NCBI GenBank assembly: GCA_016787525.1
Contig: JAEUUP010000167.1
Coordinates: 1-36,186, forward strand
Direction: 5' to 3'
Length of the DNA: 36,186 nt
DNA from: Saprospiraceae bacterium
Lineage (GTDB): Bacteria; Bacteroidota; Bacteroidia; Chitinophagales; Saprospiraceae
The position numbers and the translations under genes were made by a program. The notes under the pieces were generated by a model, which had not been told where the DNA came from, did no database searches, and saw only the letters and a program-made list of their open reading frames with translations. Shown in pieces: positions 1 to 8,127 of the stretch (its first letter is position 1; each line of letters begins with the position of its first letter).

Positions 1-309
1 AAAGACTTTTTACTGCGTGCAGATGACTTTTTACAAAGTAAAAAGACTTTTTACAGCGTGCAGATGACTTTTTACAAAGTAAAAAGACTTTTTACAGCGT
101 GCAGATGACTTTTTACAAAGTAAAAAGACTTTTTACAGCGTGCAAGTGACTTTTTACAAAGTAAAAAGACTTTTTACAGCGTGCAGATGACTTTTTACAG
201 AGTAAAAAGTCTTTTTACTCTGTGCAACTCACTTTTTACAGAGTAAAAAGTCTTTTTACTCTGTGCAACTCACTTTTTACTCCGTGCAGTTCACTTTTTA
301 CAGCGTCTG
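1..309. repeat. Tandem array of 20/21-bp units (period 41), cut by the window edge
   Basis: GACTTTTTAC recurs at 4, 25, 45, 66 and onward, alternating between a 21-bp unit followed by AGCGTGCAGAT and a 20-bp unit followed by AAAGTAAAAA, giving a 41-bp higher-order period. The second unit contains a short palindrome, CTTTTTAC-aaa-GTAAAAAG. After about 190 the units diverge (ACAGAGT and TCTGTGCAACTCA variants). The array starts before base 1, so its full length is unknown. It lies just after the 3' end of the EamA gene. There are no unique spacers, so it is not a CRISPR array. Function unknown. Confidence 0.85.
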
Positions 310-319
310 CAATCGTTAT

Positions 320-1174
320 TTATTTATTCTTTTTTTGCCCAATATACAAACCCAAAATCACAATCAAAGTGCCGACAACGGTGTAGATTGTGACGGGTTC
401 GTCCATGATGAGTTTGGCGTAGATGAAACCGAAGGTAGGGCAGAGGTAGAGCCACAAAGCGGCTTTGACGGGGTCAATTTTGAGTAAATACAACCACATT
501 TGTACGGCTGCGATGGACACAAAGACCAACCACAGCACCGATACCCAAAAATTGTGGTCGTAGTGCTGTTGCGAAAAATCGCTTAATCCGAAGGTGAAGG
601 GCAAAAGGCACACGCCACCCAACAAAACTTGCCACGCATTGATGGCTAAATTGGGCAGTTGCCACGTCTGGCTTGAATAATAAACCGTGCCGACGGAATA
701 GGACAACAGACTGAAAAACATCAATATCAGACCGTTGGCGGTGACGTAGCTGTTTTGCATCAATGGATACACCACTATCGCCACGCCTGCCAAACCCAAA
801 AACAGACCGAGCCATTCGGTCTTTTTTACGGGGCGTTTGAGCCAAAAAGCGGACAGAACGGAAATCATCAAGGGATTCAAAGCAACGGTCAGGCTGCCCA
901 CGCCTGCGGAGAGTTCGCGCATGGACAGAATGTAGAGACCCAAATAAATGGTGACATTGAGCAGTCCATAAATCAGCAAAGGCAACCATTCGGTGCGGTG
1001 CGGCAAACGGTATTTTTGTAGCACATGCGCACCCAGAAACATCAGAAAACCAGCAATGAAAAAACGAATATTGGCAATCACTAAGGGTTGCGCCGAAATC
1101 AAACCGATTTTGGTCGCCACTGAAGCGGAAGCCCACAATCCTGCAAAGACCAATCCGATGACATTGTTTTTCAT
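320..1174 (-). CDS. EamA-family (drug/metabolite transporter superfamily) permease
   Basis: A 284-aa inner-membrane protein made of about ten hydrophobic helices in two tandem halves, the usual size and pattern of EamA transporters. It begins MKNNVIGLVFAGLWASASV, and the second half repeats the pattern around residues 145-280, ending with a short lysine-rich tail. Family members export or exchange small metabolites such as amino acids or purines, but the substrate cannot be read from sequence. The start codon overlaps the stop codon of the upstream ABC gene (ATGA at 1171-1174), so the two are probably translationally coupled. A functional link between an EamA permease and the peptide-type ATPase is not known to me, and the coupling may simply reflect shared transcription. 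Confidence 0.9.
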   Translation of the reverse strand: MKNNVIGLVFAGLWASASVATKIGLISAQPLVIANIRFFIAGFLMFLGAHVLQKYRLPHRTEWLPLLIYGLLNVTIYLGLYILSMRELSAGVGSLTVALNPLMISVLSAFWLKRPVKKTEWLGLFLGLAGVAIVVYPLMQNSYVTANGLILMFFSLLSYSVGTVYYSSQTWQLPNLAINAWQVLLGGVCLLPFTFGLSDFSQQHYDHNFWVSVLWLVFVSIAAVQMWLYLLKIDPVKAALWLYLCPTFGFIYAKLIMDEPVTIYTVVGTLIVILGLYIGQKKNK

Positions 1175-2937
1175 AAGCCTTTGGGGATGGCTGCAATCAA
1201 CCGTTTGGTGTAGTCTTGTTGCGGATTGTTGTAAATGTCGTCGGCAACGCCCATTTCTTCGATTTTTCCTTTGTTCATCACCACCATTCTGTCCGAAATA
1301 AACTTGACGACGGATAAATCGTGGCTGATAAAAATGCAGGTGAATTGCATTTTTTGGCGCAATTCAATCAATAAATTCAGCACTTGGGCTTGAACGGACA
1401 CATCTAAGGCAGAAACCGATTCGTCGCAAATGATGAATTTGGGATTGAGTGCCAAAGCGCGGGCAATACAAATCCGTTGCCGTTGGCCACCCGAAAACTC
1501 GTGCGGATAGCGGTTGAAATGGTTGGCATCGAGGCTCACGGTTTCGAGCAGTTCTATGACTTTTTCTTTGCGCTCTGCGTCGTTTTTGTAGAGTTTATGC
1601 ACTTGCATAGGCTCCATGATGGCAGAGCCGATGGTCATGCGAGGATTCAAGGAAGAATAAGGGTCTTGAAAAATGATTTGAATATCGCGCCGCAAAGCCT
1701 TCAAACGGTCGGCTTTCATGCGGGTCAAGTCTTCGTTTTCAAAAAAAATAGACCCCTCAGTAGCGGGCGACAATCGGAGGATGGTGCGCCCCAAAGTTGT
1801 TTTGCCGCAACCCGATTCGCCCACCAAGCCTAATGTTTCGCCTGGATAGACATCAAAACTCACGTCGTCCACGGCTTTCACATATTCTAAAGGTTTACCA
1901 AAAAAATTCTTTTTCGATGGAAACCATGTTTTGAGGTTTTGAACCCGCAAAATGGGTTCGTTTTTCATCAAATCGGACAATCGCGCTTGGATTTCGGTTT
2001 GTGGGATTTTCATTTGCGTCAGCAATTGTCCCACAGAATCCGCTTTTTCGATGATTTTTGTTGTGCCATCGTCGTTTTTGACCACTTCCATAAAGTCTGC
2101 CACCACGGGCAAACGCCGCAATCTATCGCCCAAAGGTGGACGACACGCCAAAAGGCTTTTTGTATAAGGATGTTGTGGGGCGGAAAAAATCTGCTCAACT
2201 GCGCCTTGTTCGACAATTTCGCCTTTGTACATCACCAAAACCCTGTCCGCAATCTCTGCTATCACGCCCAAATCGTGGGTGATAAAGACCACCGCCGTAT
2301 CAGATTCGCGCTGCAAGTCTTTCATCAAGTCCAGAATCGTCTTTTGTACCGTCACATCGAGTGCAGTCGTCGGCTCATCGGCAATCAATACTGAGGGGTT
2401 GCACGACATCGCCATTGCAATCATCACCCGTTGTTTCTGACCACCGCTGAGTTGGTGCGGATAGCTTCGGAAAGCGCGCTCGGGGTCGGGCAGTTTCACT
2501 TTTTCAAAGAGAGCGAGTGTTTGTTGTTTAGCGGCTTCTTTCGATACTTTTTGGTGGGTCAAAATGGCTTCCATCACTTGATTGCCGCAAGTGAACACAG
2601 GATTGAGCGAAGTCATGGGTTCTTGAAAAATCATGGCGACATCGTTGCCTCGGTGCTTTTGCATCTCCTTTTCCGACAAGGATAAAAAATCAATCGCCCC
2701 CCCCTCAGTATGGAAAAGGATTTCGCCCCCCGAAATGCGCCCAGGCGGCTCTGCAATCAAACGCATGATAGACAGCGATGTGACCGACTTACCAGAACCC
2801 GATTCGCCGACAATGCCGATGGTTTCACCCCGATTCAAAGTAAAACTGATGCCTTTGACAGCCGTTACAGTCGCATTTTCTGTATCAAACTGTACTTCAA
2901 GGTTTTTGACTTCTAAAAGTTTCTTTTTTTCTGACAT
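1171..2937 (-). CDS. Two-domain ABC transporter ATP-binding protein, oligopeptide/dipeptide type (DppD-DppF fusion)
   Basis: A 588-aa cytoplasmic protein with two complete nucleotide-binding domains. NBD1 has Walker A GESGSGKS (44-51), signature LSGGQKQR (163-170), Walker B VLIADE (183-188) and H-loop H221. NBD2 has Walker A GESGCGKT (373-380), signature FSGGQRQR (481-488) and Walker B FIICDE (501-506). The linker at about 265-285 (CRPPLGDRLRRLPVV) is typical of the DppD/OppD half. Such fusions (YejF/GsiA-like) power uptake of peptides or glutathione with separate permeases and a binding protein, none of which is in the window. It overlaps the EamA gene by four bases. Three copies of the 10-mer motif lie inside: at 1753 and 2701 (read as T-E-G) and at 2389 (read as P-S-V). 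Confidence 0.93.
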   Translation of the reverse strand: MSEKKKLLEVKNLEVQFDTENATVTAVKGISFTLNRGETIGIVGESGSGKSVTSLSIMRLIAEPPGRISGGEILFHTEGGAIDFLSLSEKEMQKHRGNDVAMIFQEPMTSLNPVFTCGNQVMEAILTHQKVSKEAAKQQTLALFEKVKLPDPERAFRSYPHQLSGGQKQRVMIAMAMSCNPSVLIADEPTTALDVTVQKTILDLMKDLQRESDTAVVFITHDLGVIAEIADRVLVMYKGEIVEQGAVEQIFSAPQHPYTKSLLACRPPLGDRLRRLPVVADFMEVVKNDDGTTKIIEKADSVGQLLTQMKIPQTEIQARLSDLMKNEPILRVQNLKTWFPSKKNFFGKPLEYVKAVDDVSFDVYPGETLGLVGESGCGKTTLGRTILRLSPATEGSIFFENEDLTRMKADRLKALRRDIQIIFQDPYSSLNPRMTIGSAIMEPMQVHKLYKNDAERKEKVIELLETVSLDANHFNRYPHEFSGGQRQRICIARALALNPKFIICDESVSALDVSVQAQVLNLLIELRQKMQFTCIFISHDLSVVKFISDRMVVMNKGKIEEMGVADDIYNNPQQDYTKRLIAAIPKGL

Positions 2938-3034
2938 AAGGCAAAACTAATGAGTTTGTAAAGAAACGCACACATTGTGAAGCCTAATTTTTGAGGAGAA
3001 TGTGTTTTCTGTCATTTAAGGAGAAGAAGCGGAA

Positions 3035-3256
3035 TGGTTTATTATGAGGGCTTTCCTATAAAAACCGTTTTGCCCTTATGGGGCGAAAAAAAAAGACATT
3101 TGACATGAGCTACCAACGTTTTGCACCTAACGGCGCAATTCTGTCAGTCATAGATGCGCCGTTAGGTGCAAAACATTGGTAGAAAAGGATTAAAATAACA
3201 ACTCTTTAGCCTCGTAGGGGCGAAACTGTTTTTATAGGAAACCTTGGTTTATTATG
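3035..3256. mobile_element. MITE-like foldback element flanked by 12-bp direct repeats
   Basis: TGGTTTATTATG is present at 3035-3046 and again at 3245-3256, as expected for a target-site duplication. The intervening 198 bp begin AGGGCTTTCCTATAAAAAC and end with the imperfect inverse of this (the right end in reverse complement reads AGGTTTCCTATAAAAACAG). An inner inverted repeat, 3112-3137 against 3155-3180 with one mismatch, is centred on the words GCACCTAACGGCGC and GCGCCGTTAGGTGC. There is no open reading frame of note. It lies 5 bp beyond the stop codon of the T9SS cargo gene. The direct repeats are seen; transposition by a transposase supplied in trans is inferred. Confidence 0.65.
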
Positions 3257-3260
3257 TCCT

Positions 3261-4691
3261 TTATTTTGAAATAAGAACTTTTCGTGTAGAAATACCTTTC
3301 CCTTCCATATTGAGCGACAAAAGATACACACCCTGTGCCATATTCGACACATCTAAGCGATAATCATCTTTACCAGCTTCGATGTATTGGTCAATTACTG
3401 TTTGCCCTTGAATGTTTGTGAGGCGCAAACGTCCCCCCTCAGTATTTTGCCCTTTTTGCCAATTGATATAGAGTAGGTCAGTTGCAGGATTTGGATAAAC
3501 AACAATATCAGGCGTAGGAATCGGCACAAACGTTTCACTTGTTATTATGCCATTGGCATCAACGTGTAAAATATAGGCATCGTGTTTTGGAACTAAGTTG
3601 TAATCGTATCTGATACCGTACAGTATGCACCCGCCGTTGTCATCAGCTAAAAGTCCATACAATTCATAGTAAGCATCGCCGCCGTATCTTTTTGTCCACT
3701 TTATGGAGAAATCTCGGTTTATTTTATGCAAAATGAAGGATGAGGCGGCTGAAGAATAACCTATCGCGCCTATATCAAAATTGTATGTGCCAGCCCAATA
3801 AATCTCTCTTTGTTTGGTTGTGTCTGCGGTATAGTACCAACCACTCCAAATTGCTGTGTCGTTGCTGGTAGAATAGATATTTTTATGAATTTCTTGACCT
3901 GAAAAAGTAGTGACACCAAAGAAATGCCTCAAACCGCTATAAGTTGCATTTATGGGTCTCCCTTTACCGAACACATAAACTGTTGTATCATTCAGAGGAA
4001 TCATCATTGGACTGAGACCAATACTGGTATTAGGAAATACCCGCTTGCTCTGATGCTGTATGTTAAAAGCGGTGTCAGTGGTGATAAAACGATAACTATA
4101 AAAAAAAGTATAAAGGCTACTGTCCTTCCTAATAATCAAAGAGTTGCTTGAGTAATCATATAAGCTATTATTTATTTTAAAACTTGTAATATTGCCATAT
4201 TTGTCAACTTTACCAAAATAATTGGTAAGGTTACTACTTGTAACGAAGACTATAGTACTGTCTTTATCCATTGAAAAAGCTGGGGCAATTAAGGCATCTA
4301 ATACAGCAATCATTGTATCATTTAGTATTCTAAATTTTGAATCGAATCGAGTAACTCGAAAAAAGTTTTGTGAATCAGAAGCCCTGTATTTTTGCCCTAA
4401 ACTTATAAAAGTATCATCCGATAAAGGTATTAATCTATCAATATACCAGTTGAATATTGTGCTATCTATTATTTTACCTTTATTGTTTAATTCTATAATT
4501 TTACTTACAGTACGTCGAGGAGTTTGAGAAAAATCAATACAAACTATTGATAAAAGGTAATTGCCATTCTTTTTTTTTAGGATTTGTAGCGGTCGGCTAC
4601 TTATGTTTTCTAAGCCATATGTAAGACTAATTTGAGCAGGTAGTTTGATTATGAATAAAAAGAGTATAAAAGGTAAATAGAGTTTTTTCAT
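3261..4691 (-). CDS. Secreted protein with C-terminal T9SS type A sorting domain
   Basis: A 476-aa exported protein. The start at 4691 (MKKLYLPFILFLFIIKLPAQ) gives a clean signal peptide; an in-frame ATG nine codons upstream would put lysine- and asparagine-rich residues in front of it and is less likely. The middle is a beta-rich region without a motif I recognise, with repeated stretches of a beta-propeller or quinoprotein-like character (my impression only). From about residue 394 the tail starts with VVYPNPATDLLYI and ends with KVLISK, the usual form of the type A domain that directs cargo through the T9SS and is then removed. The motif copy at 3435 lies in this tail and encodes T-E-G. 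No function can be given beyond secretion. Confidence 0.85.
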   Translation of the reverse strand: MKKLYLPFILFLFIIKLPAQISLTYGLENISSRPLQILKKKNGNYLLSIVCIDFSQTPRRTVSKIIELNNKGKIIDSTIFNWYIDRLIPLSDDTFISLGQKYRASDSQNFFRVTRFDSKFRILNDTMIAVLDALIAPAFSMDKDSTIVFVTSSNLTNYFGKVDKYGNITSFKINNSLYDYSSNSLIIRKDSSLYTFFYSYRFITTDTAFNIQHQSKRVFPNTSIGLSPMMIPLNDTTVYVFGKGRPINATYSGLRHFFGVTTFSGQEIHKNIYSTSNDTAIWSGWYYTADTTKQREIYWAGTYNFDIGAIGYSSAASSFILHKINRDFSIKWTKRYGGDAYYELYGLLADDNGGCILYGIRYDYNLVPKHDAYILHVDANGIITSETFVPIPTPDIVVYPNPATDLLYINWQKGQNTEGGRLRLTNIQGQTVIDQYIEAGKDDYRLDVSNMAQGVYLLSLNMEGKGISTRKVLISK

Positions 4692-5001
4692 TTTATTTTT
4701 ATTGAAAGGTTTTGACAATGTAAGATAGACTACCCCTCAGTCACAAGGATTGCGGATTTTTGGGATTTCCATTCTTGAGCTATAATGTGTTTAAGTGATG
4801 AATAGAAGCAATAAAAATATTGGGTCTTCCAATTCCTAAAACAAAAATAGTTTCTTATAGTGAGCATCTAAAATTTGAAATGTTAAATTTTAGAGGCATA
4901 TTTCCAATGACTTTTTCTTTTCAGAAAAATGACCAAACTGAAATTAAAAGTGTAAGATTTTCAACTTTTTCGTTTCTTTGGAGTCTTGAAAAAACGATAA
5001 A
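4692..5001. other. Divergent intergenic region, AT-rich, no gene seen
   Basis: This 310-bp gap separates divergent genes and must hold both promoters. I could not find a convincing TAnnTTTG box in either direction. It contains a one-mismatch copy of the 10-mer motif (CCCCTCAGTC at 4733-4742). An open frame from 4820 runs into the next gene out of frame and has no recognisable features. Confidence 0.5.
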
Positions 5002-6255
5002 ATGGATAAACGAACTTTTTTAAAAACAGTGACAGGGGCTGCGGTGTCGTACGCATGTTTGGATAAAGCCTTAGCTTCTGTTCACAATCTTGAGCCGCAA
5101 ACGGTGGCACAAGACGAAACCTTTTGGGCGGAAATCCGCAAAGGGTTTCGCCTCAAGCCCGACTATATCAACTTAGAAAATGGCTACTATCTGATGCAAT
5201 CCGAAGAAGTGTTAGAAGGATTCATCAAAAACGTCCGCGAGATCAACTATCAAGCCTCGTACTATATGCGCACCCGCCAATTCGATGATAAAAAAGAACG
5301 GCGACAACAGTTGGCAAATCTATTGGGTTGCAGCGTCGAAGAAGTGATTATTACGCGCAATACGACGGAATCGCTCGATACCGTCATTGCGGGTTTGAAT
5401 TGGCAAAAAGACGACGAAGCCATCATGGCAGAGCAAGATTATGGGGCGATGCTCGATATGTTCAAACTACAAGCCCGACGTTATGGCACGGTCAATAAAA
5501 TCGTTTCGATTCCCAATGACCCAAAATCGGACGACGAAATCATCGCCCTCTACGAAAAAGCCATAACAGACAAAACCAAATTGATTTTAGTGAGTCATAT
5601 GGTCAATATCACAGGGCATATCATGCCTGTCAAGCGCATCTGCGATATGGCGCACAGCAAAGGCGTGGAAGTGTTGGTGGACGGCGCACATGCTTTTGCA
5701 CATATTGATTTCAAAATAAACGACTTGAGTTGCGACTATTATGGCAGCAGTTTGCACAAATGGTTGTGCTGCCCATTGGGTGCAGGTTTATTGTACATAA
5801 AAAAGGAGAAAATTGAAAAACTGTGGCAAATGTTCGGCGATATGGGTTTCAAAGACGATGACATTCGCAAACTCAATCACACAGGCACGCACCCTGTTCA
5901 CACCGATTTAGCCATCGAAAATGCCATCAACTACCACAAAAAGATAGGCATCGAACGCAAAGAAGCCCGTTTGCGCTATTTACAAAATTATTGGACGGAT
6001 AAACTGAGGGGTGTGCCGCACATCGTCATCAATACACCGACCGACAAAAAACGCTCTTGTGCCATTGCCAACGTCGGTATTGATACCCTCAAACCAGCCG
6101 ATTTGGCTAAGACGCTTTTGGAAAAGTACAAAATTTGGACAGTGGCTATTGATTATGCCAACGTCAAAGGCGTGCGCGTCACACCTCATCTTTACACATC
6201 GGTGCAGGAATTGGATACTTTTGTGGCCGCTTTGAAAGCATTAGCCAAAGGTTGA
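5002..6255 (+). CDS. PLP-dependent aminotransferase class V-fold protein (isopenicillin-N epimerase-like)
   Basis: A 417-aa protein of the fold-type I, class V family. The predicted PLP-binding lysine is K253 in SSLHKWLCCPLGAG, and the cofactor-contacting DGAHA motif lies at 228-232. TRNTTESL (118-125) matches the phosphate-binding region. The family includes isopenicillin-N epimerases, cysteine desulfurases and kynureninase-like enzymes; the substrate is unknown. The N-terminus MDKRTFLKTVTGAAVSYACL resembles a Tat signal (KRTFLK then a hydrophobic stretch), but has KR where the consensus has RR, so export is possible yet unproven. Its neighbours are secreted proteins on the other strand. A one-mismatch motif copy (AACTGAGGGG) is at 6002-6011. 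Confidence 0.88.
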   Translation: MDKRTFLKTVTGAAVSYACLDKALASVHNLEPQTVAQDETFWAEIRKGFRLKPDYINLENGYYLMQSEEVLEGFIKNVREINYQASYYMRTRQFDDKKERRQQLANLLGCSVEEVIITRNTTESLDTVIAGLNWQKDDEAIMAEQDYGAMLDMFKLQARRYGTVNKIVSIPNDPKSDDEIIALYEKAITDKTKLILVSHMVNITGHIMPVKRICDMAHSKGVEVLVDGAHAFAHIDFKINDLSCDYYGSSLHKWLCCPLGAGLLYIKKEKIEKLWQMFGDMGFKDDDIRKLNHTGTHPVHTDLAIENAINYHKKIGIERKEARLRYLQNYWTDKLRGVPHIVINTPTDKKRSCAIANVGIDTLKPADLAKTLLEKYKIWTVAIDYANVKGVRVTPHLYTSVQELDTFVAALKALAKG

Positions 6256-6350
6256 GCAAAGGAAAATAAAAAGAGGTACGCTTAAAAAGGTGCAGATTAG
6301 GCGCAGATTTATAAATTTTTAAAAATTTTGATACCGACATAAAAAAGTGC

Positions 6351-6568
6351 TAAGTAATCAGAAATAAGTTTTCGCGTGTTTGATACTTACTGTTTTGCGC
6401 TACGCGCAAAAGACGTACTTTGAAAGTTTTTCTATTGGAGCGAGCGATTTTTTGATTGAAATTTTTGCTTTGCCAAAATTTCAATCAAAAAATCGCTCGC
6501 TCTTCAAAGTCCTTTTCGCCGCCAAAGGCGGCGTTTGAAATGCACGAAAACTTATTTTTGACTACTTA
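6351..6568 (+). mobile_element. Dispersed foldback element, copy A1 (218 bp)
   Basis: Ends are imperfect inverted repeats: left TAAGTAATCAGAAATAAG, right end in reverse complement TAAGTAGTCAAAAATAAG, both followed by TTTTCG. Internally, in order: ACTG followed by a small hairpin TTTTGCGC-tac-GCGCAAAA (6393-6411), then GACGTAC, a 28-bp perfect stem (6438-6465 with 6475-6502, loop 9) and a CGCCGCC-aaa-GGCGGCG hairpin. A second copy is at 35827-36043 with the same parts in the same order. No coding capacity. Confidence 0.8.
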
Positions 6569-6630
6569 AATACTCACTGTTTTTCGCTTCGCTCTCCGAA
6601 GGAGTCCTTTGGACAAAATGCGTTCTTTGG

Positions 6631-6705
6631 AATAATCTTTTCAGAGCGCAGCCCCTTTTTGAGCTTGAAAAGCTCAAAAAGGGGCTGCGCTCTGAAAAGA
6701 TTATT
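6631..6705. repeat. Long perfect hairpin B (36-bp stem, 3-nt loop)
   Basis: 6631-6666 is the exact reverse complement of 6670-6705, with loop GAA. It sits 65 bp after CACTGTTTTTCGC (6574-6586), a degenerate version of the small-hairpin module seen in A1, A2 and the elements at 12516 and 36077. Position between convergent genes suggests it could stop transcription from both sides, but it has no long T-tract. Confidence 0.75.
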
Positions 6706-6795
6706 CTTGTAACGAGGGAGCTTGCGACCAATGTTGTGTATATTCTTAGCATTTGTCTATGTCGGTATCAAGTTCAACACTCAGAAATGAAGGGC

Positions 6796-7749
6796 TTAGT
6801 TCTTGACGAACTTAATAGTCTTGCGTTCGCGACCATCATTCAGATGTAAAATATAAAGCCCCGAAGCCAAAGTCTGTGTGTTGAGAGCGACGCTGTTATA
6901 CCCCTCAGTAACGGCAACAGTTTGACTCACAACAAGTTGCCCGTTGACACTATAAATGCGCATATCCAAATCGCCATTGTCAGCAGCCTCGACATTCACG
7001 ACTTGTTCGTTTGCCGATTTGATGTCTAATTTGCCTTTTTTGTCATACACCACAACTACTTTTGAATAACGGCTTTCACCATTGTGGTCAACGATGTTCA
7101 AGCGATAGTACGCCAAACGACCTTCTGCTTTTTGATTGTCTGTAAAAGCATATTTATTCTCCAATTCTGATGTGCCAACACCCGCTACTTGCCCAATTTT
7201 CTCAAACTTCACACCATCGTAGCTGCGTTCAATGTCAAAATGGCTGTTGTTTTTTTCGCTGCTTGACACCCATTCGAGAATAGCCTGCCCGGCTTTATCG
7301 CTTTTCGCATCGAAACTCAAGAGTTCAACGCTCAAAGTACCCACAACTTGATAGTTTACTGTTCTGTTATTAAATGTCACATTTGAGAAGCCAATAGCGT
7401 CATTGCCATATTGCATATCAGCTGTCCCACTGATAACGATACTGGCAGAATTTCCCTGCGTGGTCGGCGTAAAAACAACATAACAACCATCTCCGGGCGA
7501 ACACACAGGCGTAGGATTGGTAGGTGATCCGCCTGTTACAGTAATGGTCGAATTGATATTTTCTGCAAAATCTAAACCCAGCGGTGTGTTGTCATAAAAC
7601 ACAACACCTTTGACGTTAAAATAGACCGTAACAGCCACATTTCTATCTAAAGCGGCATTGGGTAAAGGGTTTGAAATTGTGACATTAGGCTGTGCAGAAA
7701 CGATTAGAATAGTAAATAAAGAGAGAAAAATTGTAAGGAATTTTGTCAT
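6796..7749 (-). CDS. Secreted Ig-like protein with T9SS type A sorting domain
   Basis: A 317-aa exported protein with signal peptide MTKFLTIFLSLFTILIVSAQ. The first 140 residues are a beta-sandwich-like region with two cysteines in CSPGDGC (about 83-89). Residues about 142-235 match the fibronectin-like module (VELLSFDAK, HFDIERSYDG, YYRLNIVD) that commonly precedes the sorting domain in Bacteroidota. The final 80 residues, ending GLYILHLNDGRERKTIKFVK, form a type A sorting domain although the usual YPNP start is absent. The motif copy at 6901 is in this domain and encodes T-E-G. Likely on the surface or released; role unknown. Confidence 0.83.
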   Translation of the reverse strand: MTKFLTIFLSLFTILIVSAQPNVTISNPLPNAALDRNVAVTVYFNVKGVVFYDNTPLGLDFAENINSTITVTGGSPTNPTPVCSPGDGCYVVFTPTTQGNSASIVISGTADMQYGNDAIGFSNVTFNNRTVNYQVVGTLSVELLSFDAKSDKAGQAILEWVSSSEKNNSHFDIERSYDGVKFEKIGQVAGVGTSELENKYAFTDNQKAEGRLAYYRLNIVDHNGESRYSKVVVVYDKKGKLDIKSANEQVVNVEAADNGDLDMRIYSVNGQLVVSQTVAVTEGYNSVALNTQTLASGLYILHLNDGRERKTIKFVKN

Positions 7750-8127
7750 GACGATTATATTTATTAATTAATAATTGTCAAAATTCATTGATTATTAATT
7801 AAAAAGCAAGCAACAACCGTTTGTTAACACTTTATTAATGCAACTTTTTAAGAGATAACAAATCGTATATTTTATACGACTATTTAATTGTTTAACTATT
7901 AGTTTTTTATAATTATAAAAAAAAATAAAATCATTTAAATGCATATTTGATTTTTTTTTCTTAAATATACCACCTGTAAAAATTCAGAAAGAGGAAACAC
8001 AGAATTAAAGGATTTAGGAATCAGCACCCCTCAGTAATTTTGTGACATTTTAGATAGGGTCTAAGCATCCTTTAACTGTCAATTAGTCACTAACTTTTTA
8101 TTTCAATCATTAAAATGTCATACAAAC
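7750..8127. other. AT-rich divergent intergenic region with one motif copy
   Basis: This 378-bp gap separates a leftward and a rightward gene. It is very AT-rich with poly-A/T runs and repeated TTATTAATTAA words near 7760-7800, and holds an exact 10-mer motif at 8027-8036. It must contain both promoters, but I did not find a full TAnnTTTG box. Confidence 0.5.
8027..8036 (+). repeat. 10-mer motif CCCCTCAGTA, intergenic copy
   Basis: Exact copy of the window-wide motif, 92 bp upstream of the S41-like protease gene. Confidence 0.85.

Larger units (their letters stand above)
6330..6769. repeat. Composite foldback region with 25-bp outer inverted arms
   Basis: The arm at 6330-6354 begins GATACCGACAT and ends GTGCTAAG; it is matched in inverse at 6745-6769 with four differences in 25. 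Between the arms lie element A1 (6351-6568) and hairpin B (6631-6705). The word ATGTCGGTATCAA of the right arm also occurs at 30663-30675, so the outer arms may belong to another dispersed family. The whole region fills the gap between two convergent genes and contains no credible gene. Confidence 0.7.

Noticed and set aside
1-309. CRISPR array
   Set aside because: Repeat units are contiguous and there are no unique spacers; no cas genes in the window.
4820-5023. 67-aa gene upstream of the aminotransferase
   Set aside because: It overlaps the start of a clear gene in another frame and has no recognisable domain.
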